Below are positions 31,170 through 34,807 of a stretch of 34,807 bases of DNA, in pieces; position 1 is the stretch's first letter; every line of letters starts with the position of its first letter. The stretch covers positions 1 to 34,807 of the forward strand of contig CACMQL010000018.1 of the NCBI GenBank assembly GCA_902615835.1, written 5' to 3'. The position numbers were made by a program, and so were the translations under genes. The stretch is from an uncultured Verrucomicrobiota bacterium (lineage in GTDB: Bacteria > Verrucomicrobiota > Verrucomicrobiia > Opitutales > Seribacteraceae). The notes beneath the pieces were generated by a model. The model was not told the DNA's origin and made no database searches. It saw only the letters and a program-made list of their open reading frames with translations.

Positions 31170-31502
31170 ATGGTAAAATTCATTAGCTTCTTTCTATTTT
31201 TTCAAAGTGTATGCTCTCTGTCCTACGGCCAAGCGGACAAAGGAACCAACCTACTGACGAGCCCTCCTCGTTTGCCTTCAAATATTCCCCCGCCACCCAG
31301 TTTTGCATCGATTTCCTCCAAGGCGGGTAGATTTCAAATTGTGAGTGCGGAGTATTATTCCCAAGATTCAAAACCCTTTTTGTATAAGCGCCTCATTAAG
31401 TACGATACAACCACAGGGGAGGCATGGATTCTTTATTCCAAGCGAGATGCAACAGGTGAGAGAAGAATATGGGTACCTTTGGCCAGTAGAACACAAAAGT
31501 AA
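31170..31502 (+). CDS. Small secreted hypothetical protein
   Basis: 110 aa from ATG 31170, which begins a signal peptide MVKFISFFLFFQSVCSLSYG; an ATG at 31107 would add 21 residues before it. The mature part has a Pro-rich stretch (LPSNIPPPPSF) and a strand-rich end with KYDTTTGEAWILYS and RRIWVPL, a pattern common in small PVC periplasmic proteins that carry a 'D..TG..W.l' motif. No family function is assigned. It ends 11 bp before the convergent transporter gene. Confidence 0.65.
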   Translation: MVKFISFFLFFQSVCSLSYGQADKGTNLLTSPPRLPSNIPPPPSFASISSKAGRFQIVSAEYYSQDSKPFLYKRLIKYDTTTGEAWILYSKRDATGERRIWVPLASRTQK

Positions 31503-31513
31503 AGTTTTTCCAG

Positions 31514-33250
31514 CTATGAAGACTCTTTCTGAGTGGAAAGTTTGTCGGCTAAGCGTGACAATTTCATCTCGAGACCTTCAACTTTTTTAACTAGTTTCTT
31601 ATTTTTGAGGCTAAAGTGTCCGATGAGCATAAGAATCCCGAACGAGATAAGTGCTATTTTTCCAAATGGAACTGGCCCCCAAGATTTGTTCCATGCCACA
31701 TAAACGGCTGCAGTCCCCATTAAACCCAGAGCGAGTAGCATAAATGCATTCCATATCATTCGGCTTTTTCCCTGGGGTCTTTCTCTTCCAAGGACTTGTA
31801 TATTATTCATCAACAGAAAAAAGCTTAAGTAAGCCACCGGGATCAGGGTGAAGCCTAAAATTGAGGTAGGTATTGCCAACCAAAAGGCAGCATCCTGCCA
31901 AAAGAAAGGTCCGAGTACCCCAATTCCCGCAAGCAAGGCACCTACTCGAAAAGTAGGTCCGCTGTGAGGTTTTCCGAGTACTTCACAAATGGCATGACCA
32001 TTGATCGTCATAAGAATAATAATCGTTGACAGGGCCATACCCAACACACCAATTCCAAAAACATAATGTGAAAATGCCTTGCTTTCAAAAAGTGATTCGA
32101 GGGAATCAGCCAAGTTGAAAGCGTCCCGTTTTACCAACATGGCTGCTAATTGACGATCAGCCAGAGGAAGTGACTCAAGGATGGCATCCTGTTGAACCGG
32201 AGCGAAGGAATCAAATGTAGTATCATTCCATTCCATGCGAGCCCTAGCCGTGGCAAGATCTAAATATCCTTTTTGGAGATTGAAATGGATTTGTCCTTTT
32301 TGATCAAAGGCTGATTCTGGCTTTCCATTAAATCGAGCTCCGGCTGCAATGACAACACAGCTAGTGGCAATCATGTAGGGAATAAGAAGGGCAGTCCATA
32401 AGTCAAATTTTGCAAGCCCACGATGCTCGCGACCCCATTTTCTAGTGAGAAGTACAAAGGGCATAAAGAAAGTCATGTTTATACCCACTGCGGTTGCGGC
32501 GGCTGAAATCATTACATCCTGTTGCAGTCCAATAATTTTAGTTTCCCAGAAACTTCGAAACTCACCCGTCTCTTCGAGAAAAGGGATGTAGGTTTCAGCC
32601 GGGGAGCTGAAAAGGGAAAAATTGGGAACAAATCCGGCAATAATGGAACCCCAATTGGCTTCTCCACTTATGCTTAGTTTTATGACAACTCCAAAAAATG
32701 AAATCACAACAATCCCAACCATAATTTTTAATACCCAGTCAAAAATCTTCACCCCGGTGGAACCCTTGTCATAAGCACGAACAACTAGGAAGGCAATGGT
32801 AAGGATGAATGCACAAATGAGAACTTTACCCCCGGTGTTATTTAAAGCTGGTATGAGGTTTTGGGTAACCGCAGCCGTTCCGAGGCTAAACTGAGGAAGA
32901 CACCAAACAAGGTTTGCCATAATTGTCGCAATGGCCCAACCCCAGCCTAGTACCGGATTGATTTCATTATTTATAGAGATGAAGGGGCTTTGGCCGGTGG
33001 ATAATGTGACATGACTTATAGCTGAAAGCATAATTATGCCCAAAATAATTGCCACAGGTTGCAACCAAAGCAGGCTGTACCCAGCAAGAACTCCTAAAAA
33101 AAGGCTGGAAGCTAGGGATCCGCCTCCTAGGGTAATGGCACTTTGAAGCCAACCTGGACCTGAAAGCCGGGTGTAGGCGAGGAGTGTATTGAAGATTCCG
33201 GAGGCTTCTGCCTGAGCCAGATATTTTTTTTCGCTCTCAATGGATGCCAT
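31514..33250 (-). CDS. Nramp-family-like membrane transporter lacking canonical metal ligands
   Basis: 578 aa from ATG 33250 (the frame is open to a TTG at 33286). It has about 11-12 transmembrane helices and an Nramp-like opening, LSGPGWLQSAITLGGGSLA. In canonical Nramp transporters the equivalent TM1 ends with DPGN, whose Asp and Asn bind the metal; here it reads LGGGS. The TM6 A..MPH motif reads INMTFFMPF, keeping a Met-Pro but no His. A large polar insert with DLATARARMEWNDTT lies between later helices, and a basic coiled coil ends the protein. The family fold is clear, but the substrate may not be Mn2+ or Fe2+. Confidence 0.75.
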   Translation of the reverse strand: MASIESEKKYLAQAEASGIFNTLLAYTRLSGPGWLQSAITLGGGSLASSLFLGVLAGYSLLWLQPVAIILGIIMLSAISHVTLSTGQSPFISINNEINPVLGWGWAIATIMANLVWCLPQFSLGTAAVTQNLIPALNNTGGKVLICAFILTIAFLVVRAYDKGSTGVKIFDWVLKIMVGIVVISFFGVVIKLSISGEANWGSIIAGFVPNFSLFSSPAETYIPFLEETGEFRSFWETKIIGLQQDVMISAAATAVGINMTFFMPFVLLTRKWGREHRGLAKFDLWTALLIPYMIATSCVVIAAGARFNGKPESAFDQKGQIHFNLQKGYLDLATARARMEWNDTTFDSFAPVQQDAILESLPLADRQLAAMLVKRDAFNLADSLESLFESKAFSHYVFGIGVLGMALSTIIILMTINGHAICEVLGKPHSGPTFRVGALLAGIGVLGPFFWQDAAFWLAIPTSILGFTLIPVAYLSFFLLMNNIQVLGRERPQGKSRMIWNAFMLLALGLMGTAAVYVAWNKSWGPVPFGKIALISFGILMLIGHFSLKNKKLVKKVEGLEMKLSRLADKLSTQKESS

Positions 33251-33334
33251 ACACCTGTAAATCAGGTTTAAGCGGTAAAATGTCAAGGAGTCATCTTGCC
33301 CATCAATAAAGTGATCGGGCGAATGAACGAGTAA

Positions 33335-33775
33335 TTACTTCACTTTCATGATCCCACGCATCAGGGCGAAGTGACCGGGGAAAGTGCAAACATATTCATA
33401 ATCACCGGTTTCCGGGGCAGTGAAGGTAATGGTTTCATTTTCATCAGGTCCCAGCAGTTTGGTGGATGCGATGGTATCACCCTTAACTGATTCAGGTAGA
33501 GCATTGGTTGCATTGGCTCCTGCTCCCATGGCTTTTTGACCAAAGGCAACTGCGGAAATGCCTTTTTTGAGAACAACAAGATTGTGGCCCATTGCGATTT
33601 TGGGAATCTTTCCAATATTTTTAAAAGTTAGTTCAACTTTCTGTCCGGCTTTTACTTCAAAACTTTTAAGATCGAATTGCATGGTGTCATTTCCGGAAAT
33701 GGTTATTTGAGCGGAATCAGCGAAAATCGACAACGATGGCAGGATCAAAAGGGTGATAAAATAAGAAAATTTCAT
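33335..33775 (-). CDS. Azurin-like cupredoxin
   Basis: 146-aa secreted blue-copper protein with a signal peptide (about residues 1-19). The mature part starts AQITISGNDTMQFDLKSFEV, the azurin/plastocyanin entry pattern. Type 1 copper ligands are visible: His64 in AMGHNLVV, then Cys130, His135 and Met139 in YVCTFPGHFALMRG. It probably carries electrons in the periplasm. It lies between a transporter and a prenyltransferase-repeat protein on the same strand; operon membership is possible. Confidence 0.92.
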   Translation of the reverse strand: MKFSYFITLLILPSLSIFADSAQITISGNDTMQFDLKSFEVKAGQKVELTFKNIGKIPKIAMGHNLVVLKKGISAVAFGQKAMGAGANATNALPESVKGDTIASTKLLGPDENETITFTAPETGDYEYVCTFPGHFALMRGIMKVK

Positions 33776-33828
33776 GGAGTAAAAATTAAAAAGGAACGCT
33801 CGAAACTCAAGCAGAGTAAGAATCCAGT

Positions 33829-34807
33829 TTATACTTTGGTGGAAGGCATATATCGGTAATACACCTCCAGCATAAGAATGGTCATGGTTGTGCGATAAAT
33901 ATCAGTGTCACCATGGAAATGCTTGCCATGGGGCCAATGCCCATCTGATGCTTGTGCTCCGCACACGATTTGCTGGAAATCTTTATTCCATGCCCGCCAA
34001 TATTTGGAACCTCCGGAGACTCCTGTTGCCTGAAAGCAAGCCTGTGCGTGGTAGTACCACTCATATACATCGATATCTTTCCAGTCTTTCTTCTGGTTGG
34101 CAATGATCCAATCCAGTCCCATCGCTGCTTCTTTGGAACTTGCATTTTTCCAGATTTGCAAACATAAAACGCCCGTTCCTGTCAGACTGGGCTTACCTCC
34201 TGAACTTTCTTTGTAGGCAAATTTTCCTGATTTATCCTGACATCTCTTGGTATACGCCACGGCTTTGTCCATTGATTCATCGAGACCATCTATGGGAATA
34301 CCGGTGAGAGCCGCAGCTTTCAGTGCTTGTATATTCCAACCAGTCACGGATAAGTCGGTATGAGCAACAGGTCCTTTGCCGTAGCCATAGGCCCAGCCAC
34401 CACTTTCGTTTTGTCCTTTGATGATAAATTCAGACGCACGTTTGGCATATTCTTTAAGCTTTGGAATTTTGGTCATGGTGTATGCCTCGCAGAGTGCGTA
34501 AGTACGGATGGGGTGGGAGTAAGATCCATAATTTCCGGCACCAACACTTTTATCAGGCGGAGTACTGGTTAAAAAGTCGATACCCTTTTGGACTGTGGGC
34601 CCGAAGGTGGGAGAATCTTGAAGTTCACAATGCCCGAGGTAGGCAAGCAAAGCCATTCCAGTCATAGCATCACGGAATACTGGCTTAGTTTTCTCACCGG
34701 CAACAGGTTTACCTTGGTCGTCCTTATCTTTCTTACCCCAGCCGCCATCTTCATCCTGGACTGACTTGAGCCAGTTTAATCCTTTCATGATGGCCGTTTC
34801 GGTCATG
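33829..34807 (-). CDS. Prenyltransferase/squalene-oxidase-repeat protein, 5' end beyond window
   Basis: At least 325 aa, with the frame still open at the window edge. The first visible residues (TETAIMKGLNWLKSVQDEDGGWG) are already inside a repeat, so the true start and any signal peptide are missing. Repeats include DEDGGWG, ESGGWAYGYG, KSGKFAYKES and ASDGHWPHG, an alpha-toroid pattern as in the protein at 20391. No DxDD cyclase motif is seen. It ends with YYRYMPSTKV, matching the YRYLP ending of its paralogue. Confidence 0.85.
   Translation of the reverse strand, partial: MTETAIMKGLNWLKSVQDEDGGWGKKDKDDQGKPVAGEKTKPVFRDAMTGMALLAYLGHCELQDSPTFGPTVQKGIDFLTSTPPDKSVGAGNYGSYSHPIRTYALCEAYTMTKIPKLKEYAKRASEFIIKGQNESGGWAYGYGKGPVAHTDLSVTGWNIQALKAAALTGIPIDGLDESMDKAVAYTKRCQDKSGKFAYKESSGGKPSLTGTGVLCLQIWKNASSKEAAMGLDWIIANQKKDWKDIDVYEWYYHAQACFQATGVSGGSKYWRAWNKDFQQIVCGAQASDGHWPHGKHFHGDTDIYRTTMTILMLEVYYRYMPSTKV

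Noticed and set aside
33251-33286. TTGACA upstream of the Nramp-like gene as a promoter
   Set aside because: No acceptable -10 box at 16-18 bp spacing.

Overview
The window is about 34.8 kb of a moderately AT-rich bacterial chromosome. The gene set points to the PVC superphylum, most likely Verrucomicrobiota: a MoxR/DUF58/von Willebrand A operon with a DUF4175-like giant membrane protein, prenyltransferase/squalene-oxidase-repeat proteins, a formylglycine-enzyme-like domain joined to WD40 repeats, a NamZ muramidase, and many starts without a clear Shine-Dalgarno site. This placement is inferred from family content; there is no rRNA or other marker gene.

Region 1 (1-7305), core genome. The 3' end of a rodA-like SEDS gene is followed by RNase E/G, glycerate kinase, a DUF2062 membrane protein and a NamZ (DUF1343) exo-muramidase, closely spaced on the + strand. 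An ACT-repeat protein (-) and a Sel1-repeat protein (+) follow. The theme is cell-wall and RNA housekeeping.

Region 2 (7365-15514), an 8.1-kb integrative island in a tRNA-Ser(GCU) gene. Exact 43-bp direct repeats mark its ends: an orphan tRNA 5' half on the left and the intact tRNA on the right. A tyrosine recombinase sits beside the intact tRNA, and each end carries a tandem 11-bp repeat that looks like an integrase arm site. The repeat is the 5' half of the tRNA, so the working tRNA now has its 5' half and its promoter supplied by the island. Cargo, left to right: a three-gene (-) operon of one soluble and two membrane proteins with no recognised family; a 680-bp stretch with decayed-looking reading frames; a leucine-zipper protein and two tiny membrane proteins (+); a (-) operon of a 91-aa protein, a 33-aa membrane peptide and a serine recombinase; an AT-rich control-like region; a 253-aa unknown protein; and a 186-aa protein overlapping a ribbon-helix-helix-like protein. 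Three hairpins with the same architecture, two of them near-copies with compensatory stem changes, are scattered through it. I see no relaxase, capsid gene or recognisable replication initiator.

Region 3 (15655-34807), core genome. Two small lipoproteins converge. Next is a tight seven-gene (-) operon from 30612 down to 16744: moxR, DUF58, BatA-like VWA, VWA/glutamine-amidotransferase-like, DUF4175-like, prenyltransferase-repeat, and an FGE/WD40 fusion whose FGE signature pieces are in an unusual order. Then come a DUF1737-like small protein and a small secreted protein (+), an Nramp-fold transporter lacking the usual metal-binding motifs, an azurin-like cupredoxin, and a second prenyltransferase-repeat protein cut by the window end.

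The best candidates for something undescribed are in the island: the unknown 7563-8935 operon, the covarying hairpins, and the hairpin-gated 33-aa peptide upstream of the serine recombinase.
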